Shown here one piece after another: positions 52,932 through 64,000 of a DNA stretch of 64,000 bases; positions within the stretch are counted from its first letter, which is position 1; each line of letters starts with the position of its first letter. The DNA lies in contig NZ_JBNGEN010000001.1 of assembly GCF_049977365.1 (NCBI RefSeq), forward strand, positions 620,001 through 684,000, written 5' to 3'. Source of the DNA: Brachymonas sp049977365 (GTDB taxonomy: Bacteria; Pseudomonadota; Gammaproteobacteria; Burkholderiales; Burkholderiaceae_C). The notes under the pieces are model-generated. The model saw nothing but the letters and a program-made list of their open reading frames with translations. It searched no databases and had not been told where the DNA came from. The translations under genes and the position numbers were made by a program.

Positions 52932-53855
52932 TCAGGAAAGCGGTGCCGCCACGGCGTGCATCGCCTGCCATACGGCCAGGGCCTGCCGGGTTGCTGCCAC
53001 GTCGTGCACACGCACCACGCGCGCCCCCCGATCGACTGCCAGCACGGCGGCAGTCACGCTGGCCAGACTGCGTTCATGCGACAGCAGGTCGCTGCGATAG
53101 TCCACATCCGTGATCCCCGGAGGAAGTGCTTCCAGCACAGCTCCCAGGCTGGATTTGCGCGACCACCCCGCCAGCAGCGGCTGTCCGGTGATCTCCAGCA
53201 GCGGCTGGTAGGCCAGCAGGGAAAAATTCTGTGGCACCGTCTTGCCGAATCCTATGCCAGGATCCAGCGCAATGCGCTCCCGTGCAACGCCGAGACTCTG
53301 CAGCACATGGGTGCGCTGCTGCAAAAAGCGCCCCACTTCGTGCACCACCTCCGCAGCCGAGCCCTGCATGGGTTCCATCTGCATCGTCAGGGGATCGCGA
53401 TGCATGTGCATGAGGCATACGCCACAGCTCCCGTGTCGGGCCACTACCTGCTCTCCATCCAGCCCATCCGGCCCCATGCGCCAGCGCAGAGCCCAGATGT
53501 CGTTGATGATGCTGGCGCCGAGATCAAGCGCTGCCTGCATGACTTCGGGCTTATAGGTATCGACCGAAATCGGGACCTTGAGCTCCACGGCATGACGCAC
53601 CACGGGCAGCACCCGCTCCAGCTCCAGCTCCAGAGGCACAGGTTCTGCACCGGGGCGCGTGGACTCCCCACCGATATCGAGAATGGCAGCACCCTCATGC
53701 ACCAGCCTTTCGGCGTGGCGGAGCGCACTGACGGTATCGGCATGATGCCCCCCATCCGAAAAGGAGTCGGGCGTGACATTGACGATGCCCATGATGCGCG
53801 GAACGCGCAGATCCAGGCGGAAGGCACCGGCCTGCCAGATGCTGAGGGAAGCCAT
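52932..53855 (-). CDS. folP: Dihydropteroate synthase
   Basis: FolP condenses p-aminobenzoate with the pterin diphosphate in folate synthesis; sulfonamides target it. The 307-residue TIM-barrel protein has MGIVNVTPDSFSDGG, AILDIGGESTRPGA, ISVDTYKPEVM, LDPGIGFGKT and SRKSSLGAVL. The order ftsH-folP-glmM on one strand matches many proteobacteria; here a terminator-like hairpin separates ftsH from folP. Confidence 0.96.
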   Translation of the reverse strand: MASLSIWQAGAFRLDLRVPRIMGIVNVTPDSFSDGGHHADTVSALRHAERLVHEGAAILDIGGESTRPGAEPVPLELELERVLPVVRHAVELKVPISVDTYKPEVMQAALDLGASIINDIWALRWRMGPDGLDGEQVVARHGSCGVCLMHMHRDPLTMQMEPMQGSAAEVVHEVGRFLQQRTHVLQSLGVARERIALDPGIGFGKTVPQNFSLLAYQPLLEITGQPLLAGWSRKSSLGAVLEALPPGITDVDYRSDLLSHERSLASVTAAVLAVDRGARVVRVHDVAATRQALAVWQAMHAVAAPLS

Positions 53856-54002
53856 GTTGAAGCCAGGGAAAGAGAAAAAAGAAAACCCGATGACACGAGC
53901 GCAATCTGCCTATTGTAAATAGGCTGCCTCGCAGGGAACCGCATGGCTATTCACGCACATGGCGCGGATGGCAACCATCAGCGGCAGTCGGGCACACATA
54001 TG

Positions 54003-54030
54003 AAAAAGGAGCCATGACAGGCTCCTTTTT
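54003..54030 (-). terminator. Intrinsic terminator after ftsH
   Basis: AAAAAGGAGCC (54003-54013) pairs with GGCTCCTTTTT (54020-54030) around a six-base loop. With its A- and T-runs it can work in either direction and ends the ftsH transcript before folP. Confidence 0.88.
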
Positions 54031-54056
54031 CACGCAGGGGGCACGAGCCCCCGATC

Positions 54057-56018
54057 TCATTGCCGCAGGGTGGGATGAGGTGTCGGCGTGGGCTTGGCCT
54101 CGGCCGCAGGAGTGGATGGCAATGCAGGAGCAGAACCACCGCTGCTGCTGGAGCCTCCATCACGTGGCGGCACCCGAGGGGCCCAGTCCTTGGCAGGTTT
54201 CGGCTCACGTCCTTCCATGATGGCATCGAGCTGCTCGCTGTCGATGGTTTCCCATTCCAGCAAGGCCTTGGCCATGGCATGCATCTTGTCGCTGTGCTCC
54301 TCGATCAACCTGCGTGCGAGATCGTACTGCTCGTCGATGATGCGCCGGACCTCCTCGTCCACCAGCCGCATGGTCTCTTCGCTCATGTGCGTGGTCTTGG
54401 TGACGCTGCGTCCCAGGAAAACTTCGCCTTCGTTTTCCGCATACACCATGGGGCCCAGTTTCTCGCTCATGCCATACCGCATGACCATGTCGCGTGCCAG
54501 CTGGGTGGCACGCTCGAAATCATTGCTGGCTCCCGTGGTCATCTGGTGCATGAAGACCTCTTCGGCAATGCGTCCACCGAACAGCATGCTGATCTGGTTG
54601 AGCATGTATTCGCGGTCATAGCTGTAGCGGTCCTGCTCCGGCAGGCTCATGGTCACCCCGAGGGCACGACCCCGCGGAATGATGGTGACCTTGTGCACAG
54701 GATCACACTTGGGCAGCAGGCGCCCGATGAGCGCATGGCCAGATTCGTGATAGGCCGTGTTGCGACGTTCTTCCTCGGGCATGACCATGGTCTTGCGCTC
54801 GGGGCCCATGATGATCTTGTCCTTGGCCTTTTCGAAATCCTGCATCTCGACCACGCGCGCATTGCGACGTGCCGCCATCAGGGCAGCCTCGTTGCACAGA
54901 TTGGCCAGATCGGCACCACTCATGCCCGGCGTGCCTCGTGCAATGATGGCGGGATCGACATCCTGCCCCACGGGGATCTTGCGCATGTGCACGCTCAGAA
55001 TCTGCTCACGGCCCCGGATATCAGGCAATGTGACATAGACCTGCCGGTCGAAGCGCCCGGGACGCAGCAGGGCTGCATCCAGGATGTCCGGTCGGTTGGT
55101 GGCTGCCACGACAATGACGCCGAGATTGGTTTCGAAGCCATCCATCTCGACCAGCATCTGGTTGAGGGTCTGTTCGCGCTCATCGTTGCCACCGCCCAGA
55201 CCTGCACCACGCTGGCGGCCCACAGCATCGATCTCATCGATGAAGATGATGCAGGGAGCGTTTTTCTTGGCGTTCTCGAACATGTCACGCACCCGGGCCG
55301 CACCTACGCCCACGAACATTTCCACGAAGTCCGAACCGGAGATGCTGAAGAAGGGCACCTTGGCCTCGCCCGCGATCGACTTGGCCAGCAGCGTCTTGCC
55401 TGTTCCCGGAGGTCCAACCAGGAGCAGCCCGCGCGGAATGCGTCCACCAAGCTTCTGGAATTTCTGGGGATCCTTGAGGAAGTCCACGACTTCCTTGACT
55501 TCTTCCTTGGCCTCGTCGCACCCGGCCACGTCGGCAAAGGTCACGGTGTTGTTGTTCTCGTCCAGCATGCGTGCCTTGGACTTGCCGAAGCTGAACGCGC
55601 CTCCCTTGCCTCCACCCTGCATCTGACGCATGAAATAGATCCAGACACCGATGAGGAGCAGCATGGGGCCCCAGCTGATGAGCAGGCTGCCCAGGAGGGA
55701 GCCTTCCTCTTTCTGCTTCACGTCGAACTTGACGCCGTAATTGAGCAAGTCTCCCACCAGCCCACGATCGAGATACGTGGCCGTGGTGCGCACCCGGCGG
55801 TCATCGGTGGTGACAGCCACGATGTCGGTCGAGCCGCCCGATCCTTCCTGGATGGTGGCGCTCTTGATCTTGCGATTGTGGACGTCCGAGATGAAGTCGG
55901 AGTAGCCCACCGTGCTCGCCCCAGCGGGACCGCGCACGTCGAACTGCTTGAAGACGGTGAAGAGCACGAGGGCCACCACCATCCACACAGCTATCTTGGA
56001 AAACCATTGTTTGTTCAA
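54057..56018 (-). CDS. ftsH: ATP-dependent zinc metalloprotease FtsH
   Basis: FtsH degrades damaged membrane proteins and short-lived regulators such as LpxC and sigma-32. The 653-residue protein has two N-terminal membrane segments (about 8-24 and 112-130) around a periplasmic loop. Then come Walker A GPPGTGKT at 202-209, Walker B IIFIDEID at 257-264 and the zinc motif HESGH at 424-428. A Ser/Pro-rich tail ends the protein. The start is TTG 56018, behind GGAG; the next residues NKQWFSK fit the family start. rlmE lies upstream on the same strand. Confidence 0.97.
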   Translation of the reverse strand: MNKQWFSKIAVWMVVALVLFTVFKQFDVRGPAGASTVGYSDFISDVHNRKIKSATIQEGSGGSTDIVAVTTDDRRVRTTATYLDRGLVGDLLNYGVKFDVKQKEEGSLLGSLLISWGPMLLLIGVWIYFMRQMQGGGKGGAFSFGKSKARMLDENNNTVTFADVAGCDEAKEEVKEVVDFLKDPQKFQKLGGRIPRGLLLVGPPGTGKTLLAKSIAGEAKVPFFSISGSDFVEMFVGVGAARVRDMFENAKKNAPCIIFIDEIDAVGRQRGAGLGGGNDEREQTLNQMLVEMDGFETNLGVIVVAATNRPDILDAALLRPGRFDRQVYVTLPDIRGREQILSVHMRKIPVGQDVDPAIIARGTPGMSGADLANLCNEAALMAARRNARVVEMQDFEKAKDKIIMGPERKTMVMPEEERRNTAYHESGHALIGRLLPKCDPVHKVTIIPRGRALGVTMSLPEQDRYSYDREYMLNQISMLFGGRIAEEVFMHQMTTGASNDFERATQLARDMVMRYGMSEKLGPMVYAENEGEVFLGRSVTKTTHMSEETMRLVDEEVRRIIDEQYDLARRLIEEHSDKMHAMAKALLEWETIDSEQLDAIMEGREPKPAKDWAPRVPPRDGGSSSSGGSAPALPSTPAAEAKPTPTPHPTLRQ

Positions 56019-56199
56019 ACCACACTCCAGTTCGCAAAACCGTCCACACCATCAGCGCAGAGCATTATTCATGCCATATGCGCGTCATTTTAGGACTTTC
56101 AAGGCGCAGACGTATCCCGTATTCCCCTGCAGCGGAACGGAAAAGAACAGAAAACCGACAACCCTGTCTCAGGAGGGATGCCCATTGCCCCTGCAGTGG

Positions 56200-56856
56200 C
56201 TAGGACTTGAGGCGCAGCCCCACCAGAAAGGTCTCGCTCGACCGGTCGCGCGAGGCCTTGGGCTTGATGGGTTTGACCACCTCGAAATGCTGCTTGAAGA
56301 GCTTGACCAGCTGGCTGTATCCACTGCCATGAAACACCTTGGTCACGAGGACGCCTTCCGGCTTGAGATGGGCCTGGGAAAACTCGATGGCCAGTTCGAT
56401 GAGATGGGCCACCCGTGCCGCATCGGCCGACTCCACTCCAGAGAGATTGGGCGCCATGTCGGACACCACCACATCGGCCCTGCGCCCTTGCAGGGTGCGC
56501 TCCAGTGCAGTGAGCACTTCCTCTTCCCGGAAATCACCCTGCAGGAACTCGACTCCCTCGATGGGCTGCATGGGAAGCATGTCGAGCGCGACGATGCGGC
56601 CGTTCAGGGCCCCCACAGCCGCTCCTTCGGGCGAAAGCCTGCGCCGCACGTACTGGCTCCATGCACCCGGAGCCGAGCCCAGATCCACCACGAGATCTCC
56701 CGGATGGATCAGATGCAGGGCCTCGTCGATCTCCTTGAGCTTGTAGGCTGCGCGTGCGCGATAGCCTTCCCGCTGGGCGAGCTTGACGTAGGGATCATTG
56801 ACGTGGTCGTTGAGCCATGCCTTGTTGACCTTCTTGCTTTTGGTTTTGACTTTCAT
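56200..56856 (-). CDS. rlmE: 23S rRNA (uridine-2'-O-)-methyltransferase RlmE
   Basis: RlmE methylates U2552 in the 23S A-loop late in 50S assembly. The 218-residue protein has GSAPG for AdoMet binding (residues 60-64) and the catalytic tetrad K39, D133, K173 and E208, corresponding to K38-D124-K164-E199 of E. coli. ATG 56856 is the family start. It lies 181 bases upstream of ftsH, the classic rlmE-ftsH pair, and is divergent from yhbY. Confidence 0.97.
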   Translation of the reverse strand: MKVKTKSKKVNKAWLNDHVNDPYVKLAQREGYRARAAYKLKEIDEALHLIHPGDLVVDLGSAPGAWSQYVRRRLSPEGAAVGALNGRIVALDMLPMQPIEGVEFLQGDFREEEVLTALERTLQGRRADVVVSDMAPNLSGVESADAARVAHLIELAIEFSQAHLKPEGVLVTKVFHGSGYSQLVKLFKQHFEVVKPIKPKASRDRSSETFLVGLRLKS

Positions 56857-56907
56857 AAATAGAGAACCGGCTCCGCGCGATCGTGTGCTTTTGGGGATAA
56901 TACCGCC

Positions 56908-57381
56908 ATGCCTCAGATTGTATTGACTCCCCTGGAGCGCAAGGCGCATCGCGCTGAAGCTCACCACCTTTCACCCGTTGTCATGATCGGCAATGATGGC
57001 CTGACCGAGGCCGTCATCAAGGAAACGGATGCCGCACTCAACGCCCATGGCCTGATCAAGGTGCGCGTGCTCGGCGACGACCGTGCCGCGCGCGAGCAGA
57101 TGTTCCAGGAACTGGCAGACACGCTGAATGCGGCGCCGATCCAGCACATCGGCAAGCTGCTCGTCCTGTGGCGCCCCATGCCCGCCAAGGAGCATGTGCA
57201 CGATGACAACCGCAAACCCGGCCCCAAGAATGTCAAGGTGCTGAAGTACAGCAAGCGTGGCGGTCAGCGTCCCGAGGTACGTACTCTGCGCGTGCTGGGC
57301 AACGAACGCCTCACATCCGGCGGCAAGATCAAGCGGGCAAAATCCCGCCAGGTGTCTCCCAAGAAGCGCCAGGCAGACTGA
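56908..57381 (+). CDS. yhbY: RNA-binding protein YhbY (CRM domain)
   Basis: The CRM-domain protein associates with pre-50S ribosomal particles. The 157-residue product has the domain in residues 1-95 (LTPLERKAHRAEAHHLSPVV, IGNDGLTEAVIKE, IQHIGKLLVLWRP). E. coli YhbY has only 97 residues; the extra 60 here are strongly basic, such as KYSKRGGQRPEVRTLR and IKRAKSRQVSPKKRQ, and probably add RNA contacts. It is divergent from rlmE (51 bases), another ribosome maturation gene. Confidence 0.92.
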   Translation: MPQIVLTPLERKAHRAEAHHLSPVVMIGNDGLTEAVIKETDAALNAHGLIKVRVLGDDRAAREQMFQELADTLNAAPIQHIGKLLVLWRPMPAKEHVHDDNRKPGPKNVKVLKYSKRGGQRPEVRTLRVLGNERLTSGGKIKRAKSRQVSPKKRQAD

Positions 57382-57383
57382 CC

Positions 57384-58139
57384 ATGGCTGCTGCAATGGA
57401 TCAGCGCGTCATCCTGTGCATGAAATGGGGCACCAAGTATGGCCCCGAATATGTCAATCGGCTCTATGCCATGGTGCGGCGCCACCTGAGCGGAGACTTC
57501 TCGTTCGTGTGCCTGACGGACAACGGGAAAGGCATCCGCCCCGAGGTGCGCTGCCTCCCGATTCCTCCCCTCAACCTGCATCTCAAACCTGGACAGCGGG
57601 ATGGTGCCTGGAAAAAGCTCACCACCTTCAGCGCCGATCTGCATGGTCTGCAGGGAACGGGGCTGTTCCTCGATCTGGATGTGGTGATCGTCGGCAGTCT
57701 AGATGCCTTTTTCGAGTTGCCCGGCGATTTCTATATCATCCGGGACTATCCCAAGGCCCTGCCGTCCTATCGCATCACCGGTAACTCCTCGGTGTACCGC
57801 TTCCGGATCGGCGCACATGCCGATGTGCTGGAGTATTTCCGCACGCACATGGACGAGGTGCAGAAGCACTACCGCAACGAGCAAAGCTTCCTGTCCAAGT
57901 TTCTGCATCGTCAGGGCAAGCTGCACTACTGGCCCAGGGAATGGTGTCCGAGCTTCAAGTACAGCTGCATTCCCGCCTGGCCTGCCAACTACTGGAAGGC
58001 CCCGATCGTGCCTGCGCATGCACGGATCATCATCTTCCACGGCGAATGCAATCCTCCCGATGCTGCTGCGGGCAAGCGCAACCGCCGTTTCAGGCACATT
58101 GAACCCGCCCCCTGGATTCAGGAGAACTGGACCGAGTAG
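57384..58139 (+). CDS. Putative glycosyltransferase (GT-A-like), specific role unknown
   Basis: The 251-residue product begins with a VILCMKWGTKYGPEYVNRLY strand-helix unit. A DxD-like LFLDLDVVIVGSLD lies at about residues 92-105, as in family-8 and capsule-type glycosyltransferases that bind a nucleotide sugar through a metal. EQSFLSKFL and YSCIPAWPANYWKAP follow. No signal or membrane segment is visible. It starts 2 bases after yhbY and may be translated with it. The function is inferred from the DxD context only. Confidence 0.55.
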   Translation: MAAAMDQRVILCMKWGTKYGPEYVNRLYAMVRRHLSGDFSFVCLTDNGKGIRPEVRCLPIPPLNLHLKPGQRDGAWKKLTTFSADLHGLQGTGLFLDLDVVIVGSLDAFFELPGDFYIIRDYPKALPSYRITGNSSVYRFRIGAHADVLEYFRTHMDEVQKHYRNEQSFLSKFLHRQGKLHYWPREWCPSFKYSCIPAWPANYWKAPIVPAHARIIIFHGECNPPDAAAGKRNRRFRHIEPAPWIQENWTE

Positions 58140-58155
58140 CACAGGCCCCTCGTGG

Positions 58156-58180
58156 TTCCGGCTCTCCACAAGAGCCGGAA
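58156..58180. other. 10-bp perfect hairpin between convergent genes
   Basis: TTCCGGCTCT and AGAGCCGGAA enclose CCACA. Neither strand has a T-tract after it, so it is not a standard intrinsic terminator. It could protect the 3' ends of the glycosyltransferase and kdoO messages. Confidence 0.6.
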
Positions 58181-58229
58181 AGAGGAGCAAAAGACAGCGG
58201 CGTGCACAGCGCTCGCTACTGCCCCTGCC

Positions 58230-59135
58230 TCAGCGGGCCACGCCAGCTCCCACGCCCTGCAGAGGGCGCCCCATCATGCGAGTGAGGATGGCCAGAGGAC
58301 TGCTGGCAGGATCACATTCCCGGCCCGGCGGCAGATACATGGTCTGTTCCATCATGTACTGCCCGGACATCACCGCATGCGTGGCCTGGTCTGAAAAGCA
58401 CACCCATACGCTGCCTGCAGGAAAAGGAATGGTGACCTGGGTTCCGGATTTCTGGTAGTCCAGATCGCGCTTCATGGCATCGTGCATCTGCAGCATCAGG
58501 TGGTCGTACTCGCTGCGCAGCGACTTGGTGACGTGCAGGGCATTGAGCACGCGTGCCTGCCAGAGGCGATAGGGAGTGAGCCGTGGCCAGAATTGGCGCG
58601 CCACCGTCTCGAACGATTCTCCGACGCGCCATACGCGCGGCACCCCGGCGGGATTGACATTGGCAAAGATGCGCAGAATGCGTTCGCCATAGTTGGGGCG
58701 GGAGGGGAAGGCATCGACATGCATGCGCTGGTCGTCGGCCCTCCAGGACTGCGCACGGGTCTCGACCTGCCTTGGCCGGAAACTGGTGGGAGCGATGCGG
58801 AGGAACTGCGCATATTCGGGCAGCAGGGTATCCACCAGCTGCCTGGCCTGATGGCGAAAACGCCCCACCATGGCCGCCAGAGCCTGCTGGTCGGCCTCGG
58901 GCCCCTGTGCTCCCTTGAGGTGCCCCTCGGCATCCAGGCTGATGTTGCGCGACTTGGGAGAGAGAATATCAGGCCGAAACAGAGCCTGCTCGGATGCGTC
59001 GACATGGAAGGCCAGATGGGGAAAGAACAGAACCTTGCCGGCTTCGAGTGCCGCAGTCCATTGAGGATCGCTGTGCGCAGCCGACCAGTCATCGAGCGGC
59101 AGTTCAACGATGGAAGAAGCGGAATTGTCGGGCAT
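58230..59135 (-). CDS. kdoO: Kdo hydroxylase (Fe2+/2-oxoglutarate-dependent)
   Basis: KdoO hydroxylates 3-deoxy-D-manno-octulosonic acid of lipid A-Kdo, forming D-glycero-D-talo-octulosonic acid (Ko), as described in Burkholderia and Yersinia. The 301-residue product has the HxD iron ligands H139 and D141 in MHVDAFPSRPNYGERILR and a distal H253 in DQATHAVMSGQY; R154 nearby is conserved. CLTP-like cues for export are absent, so it is cytoplasmic. AGGAG lies 8 bases before ATG 59135. It follows the DUF4149 gene by 5 bases. Confidence 0.85.
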   Translation of the reverse strand: MPDNSASSIVELPLDDWSAAHSDPQWTAALEAGKVLFFPHLAFHVDASEQALFRPDILSPKSRNISLDAEGHLKGAQGPEADQQALAAMVGRFRHQARQLVDTLLPEYAQFLRIAPTSFRPRQVETRAQSWRADDQRMHVDAFPSRPNYGERILRIFANVNPAGVPRVWRVGESFETVARQFWPRLTPYRLWQARVLNALHVTKSLRSEYDHLMLQMHDAMKRDLDYQKSGTQVTIPFPAGSVWVCFSDQATHAVMSGQYMMEQTMYLPPGRECDPASSPLAILTRMMGRPLQGVGAGVAR

Positions 59136-59140
59136 GTGGA

Positions 59141-59569
59141 TCACTCCTGAGGTGCACTGAGACGCCAGCAGACGATGCCGGCACACAGCCATTGCACGAG
59201 ATACATGGTGCTGCCGATACTGTGCCACAGGGCCAGATGGTCCCGTGCGACGATATGGGGCGACACCACAAACTGGGACACGAGAGACAGCAGCATGCCA
59301 CCCAGTATCCACACCAGCGACTGACAGGCCACCGCAGCAGCCCGGCCGGGGGTGTGCGCCCTGGTCAGCATCAGCAGCCAGAGCGCGCAGAGTACGGAAA
59401 TCCCTGTCTGGATGGCGAACAGGCGTGCCGCCATGTTGCCTGCCATGAGAGAGGTGGGCAGATGGGCGAACAGCTGGGGCACGACGATGAACCCCGTTAC
59501 CGCCAGGCTGCTCCACCAGAAGCCCGCAACGAACCAGGAGAAGCGCTCCACCAGGGACGTGCCGCGCAT
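59141..59569 (-). CDS. DUF4149-type membrane protein
   Basis: The 142-residue protein has four hydrophobic helices: FVAGFWWSSLAVTGFIVVP, ARLFAIQTGISVLCALWLLM, SLVWILGGMLLSLVSQFVVS and MYLVQWLCAGIVCWRL. This matches the DUF4149 family, often found beside greA in Burkholderiales. The start could be GTG 59575, overlapping the greA stop (GTGA), or ATG 59569; I use the ATG. It lies between greA and kdoO in one run. The function is unknown. Confidence 0.75.
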   Translation of the reverse strand: MRGTSLVERFSWFVAGFWWSSLAVTGFIVVPQLFAHLPTSLMAGNMAARLFAIQTGISVLCALWLLMLTRAHTPGRAAAVACQSLVWILGGMLLSLVSQFVVSPHIVARDHLALWHSIGSTMYLVQWLCAGIVCWRLSAPQE

Positions 59570-59571
59570 GC

Positions 59572-60051
59572 TCACAGGTACATGACCGAGACGATTTCGT
59601 AATAGCGCACGCCACCGGGAGCCTGCACTTCCACACTGTCGCCCTCTTCCTTGCCGATCAGGGCACGGGCGATGGGGCTGCCGACGTTGAGCAGGCCCTG
59701 TTTGATGTCAGCCTCGTCCTCGCCCACGATCTGATAGCGCACCTTGTCGCCCGTCTCTTCTTCTTCCAGTTCGATGGTGGCGCCGAACACCACCTTGCCA
59801 CCGGCATCGAGCGTGGAGGGATCGATGACCTTGGCGGCTGCAAGCTTGCCCTCGATTTCCTTGATGCGCCCCTCGATGAAACCCTGACGGTCCTTGGCGG
59901 CATCGTATTCGGCGTTTTCGCTCAGGTCTCCGTGCGAACGTGCTTCGGCGATCGCGGCGATGACATCCGGGCGGTCCTTGGTCTTGAGGCGATGCAGCTC
60001 GGCCTTGAGTTTTTCAGCGCCCTTGATGGTGAGGGGAATGGTCGTGCTCAT
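59572..60051 (-). CDS. greA: Transcription elongation factor GreA
   Basis: GreA rescues backtracked RNA polymerase by stimulating transcript cleavage. The 159-residue product has the N-terminal coiled coil, with the acidic tip in IAEARSHGDLSENAEYDAAK (residues ~36-55), and the C-terminal FKBP-like domain ending GVRYYEIVSVMYL. ATG 60051 is the family start; upstream in-frame codons are not family-like. A strong carB terminator lies before it, so greA needs its own promoter. The gene overlaps or abuts the DUF4149 gene. Confidence 0.97.
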   Translation of the reverse strand: MSTTIPLTIKGAEKLKAELHRLKTKDRPDVIAAIAEARSHGDLSENAEYDAAKDRQGFIEGRIKEIEGKLAAAKVIDPSTLDAGGKVVFGATIELEEEETGDKVRYQIVGEDEADIKQGLLNVGSPIARALIGKEEGDSVEVQAPGGVRYYEIVSVMYL

Positions 60052-60144
60052 GGGGAAAAGAGGGACGTGCGACGTCCAAGAAAAGATGAAGCGAGAAAAA
60101 AGCCTCCCTGATCCCGTGGTCTCCAACCGGATGGGAAGCTGTCC

Positions 60145-60179
60145 AAAAAAGCGAAACCGCCGGGCACTGAGCCCGGCGG
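60145..60179 (-). terminator. Intrinsic terminator after carB
   Basis: CCGCCGGGC (60157-60165) pairs with GCCCGGCGG (60171-60179) around five bases. On the minus strand TTTCGCTTTTTT follows. Confidence 0.9.
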
Positions 60180-60214
60180 CATGTTCAGGAATTATGAACC
60201 ATCTGCCGCTTGCG

Positions 60215-63472
<3,258 letters not shown>

Positions 63473-63494
63473 GATGCGGTGAAATGGAATGCGG

Positions 63495-63872
63495 TTAATC
63501 GGCCTGGGGAGGTGCTGCCAGGAACTGGTCGAGCTTGGCATGCAGCGCCTGGATGCGATCCGGCGGAACCTTTTTCTGCATGAGCTGGATGAGACCATCG
63601 CCTTCGATCATGGGGCGCAGCACCTGCACCTCGGCAGGATGGAAGGTCTCGTTCCAGTCGGCCAGCTCGGCCTGGAATTCCTCGTCGGTCCAGTTCTTGC
63701 CCTTGGCGATGAAGATCACCAGAGGCATGGCCTTCTTTTCGAGAAAGTGTTTCTTGTACGGCTTCTGCTGCCAGCGCGCGGAGAACCAGTCGCGATCTGC
63801 ACCCTCCAGGGTCAGGATCCGCTTGTTGACCGCCCTTTCGAGCGCTGCCAGAGGAAAGCTGAAGAGCTTCAT
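63495..63872 (-). CDS. Unknown 125-residue protein between carA and carB
   Basis: The product begins MKLFSFPLAALERAVNKRIL and is mixed alpha/beta with many charged residues (WQQKPYKKHFLEKKAMPLV, FIAKGKNWTDEEFQAELADW). There is no signal peptide, membrane helix or metal-binding motif. I do not recognise the family. It sits 10 bases after the carA stop and 22 bases before carB, all on one strand, so it is almost certainly in the car operon. That argues for a real gene and for a link to carbamoyl phosphate supply, but the link is only positional. Confidence 0.7.
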   Translation of the reverse strand: MKLFSFPLAALERAVNKRILTLEGADRDWFSARWQQKPYKKHFLEKKAMPLVIFIAKGKNWTDEEFQAELADWNETFHPAEVQVLRPMIEGDGLIQLMQKKVPPDRIQALHAKLDQFLAAPPQAD

Positions 63873-63882
63873 GGCCCGCGCC

Positions 63883-64000
63883 TCAGGCCGCCACGGTCTT
63901 GTGCTCGCGCATCAGACCGGTGAACTTGTCGAACAGGTAGGCAATGTCGTGCGGGCCCGGAGAGGCCTCGGGGTGGCCCTGGAAGCAGAAAGCCGGCCGA
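63883..64000 (-). CDS. carA: Carbamoyl-phosphate synthase small chain, 3' end
   Basis: Only the last 39 codons are present. They read RPAFCFQGHPEASPGPHDI, the end of the class I glutamine amidotransferase domain with the catalytic His of the triad in FQGHPE and the following Glu, then a short tail ending KTVAA and TGA at 63883-63885. CarA hydrolyses glutamine and channels ammonia to CarB. The rest lies beyond the right edge. Confidence 0.95.
   Translation of the reverse strand, partial: RPAFCFQGHPEASPGPHDIAYLFDKFTGLMREHKTVAA

Overview
The window is a GC-rich, densely packed chromosomal segment from a betaproteobacterium, most likely order Burkholderiales and close to the Alcaligenaceae. The evidence is gene order and gene content: hrcA/nadK-recN-rapZ-mutY, lolB-ispE-tRNA-Gln-prs-rplY-pth, pilBCD-coaE-zapD-yacG, pgeF-phaC-phaB, rlmE-ftsH-folP-glmM, carA-ORF-carB next to greA, and a Kdo hydroxylase of the Burkholderia type. 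I find no prophage, insertion sequence, integron or CRISPR array. Almost every gene is housekeeping or a known accessory metabolic gene.

Layout. 1-2386: the 5' part of an LDH/MDH-family dehydrogenase (minus) diverges from a TauE/SafE exporter and a persulfide-dioxygenase-like hydrolase, a probable sulfur-detoxification pair. 2784-8213: valS, ilvA and two small lipoproteins. 8349-12543: cobS and cobC (cobalamin), an anchored Ala/Gly-rich protein of unknown function, a 5'-nucleotidase and queC (queuosine). 12640-13677: a broken locus where an MFS remnant abuts a TetR regulator that lacks an obvious start. 13906-18586: tRNA-Gly, a universal stress protein, hemerythrin with a possible FNR-like site, a COG3235-type membrane protein overlapping a P1-family peptidase, a second TauE/SafE protein and two tandem tRNA-Arg units.

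18658-34721: hrcA diverges from nadK-recN-rapZ. These are followed by the oxidised-guanine repair genes mutY and mutM flanking a dynamin-like GTPase, then a TPR protein-lolB-ispE operon, tRNA-Gln, prs, rplY, pth, a ferredoxin and a histidine phosphatase. 34892-43143: type IV pilus pilB-pilC-pilD, then coaE-zapD-yacG, nadB and a LysE/RhtB exporter. 43233-51463: thiD, two tandem tRNA-Asn genes, dctA, the polyhydroxyalkanoate genes phaC-phaB (phaA is missing from its usual place), pgeF, an FAH-family hydrolase and a NUDIX hydrolase. 51476-64000: glmM, folP, ftsH and rlmE (minus); yhbY and a putative glycosyltransferase (plus); kdoO, a DUF4149 membrane protein and greA (minus); then carB, an unknown 125-residue protein and the 3' end of carA (minus).

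The window serves central functions: translation (valS, tRNAs, rplY, pth, rlmE, yhbY), nucleotide and cofactor synthesis (prs, nadK, nadB, coaE, thiD, folP, cobS, cobC, queC, carAB), envelope (glmM, lolB, ispE, kdoO), DNA repair (recN, mutY, mutM), proteostasis (hrcA, ftsH) and carbon storage (phaCB). I did not find a convincing new multi-gene system. The most notable items are the eroded tetR/MFS pair, the dynamin-like GTPase between the two glycosylase genes, the unknown gene inside car, and a strong inverted repeat beside tRNA-Gly.
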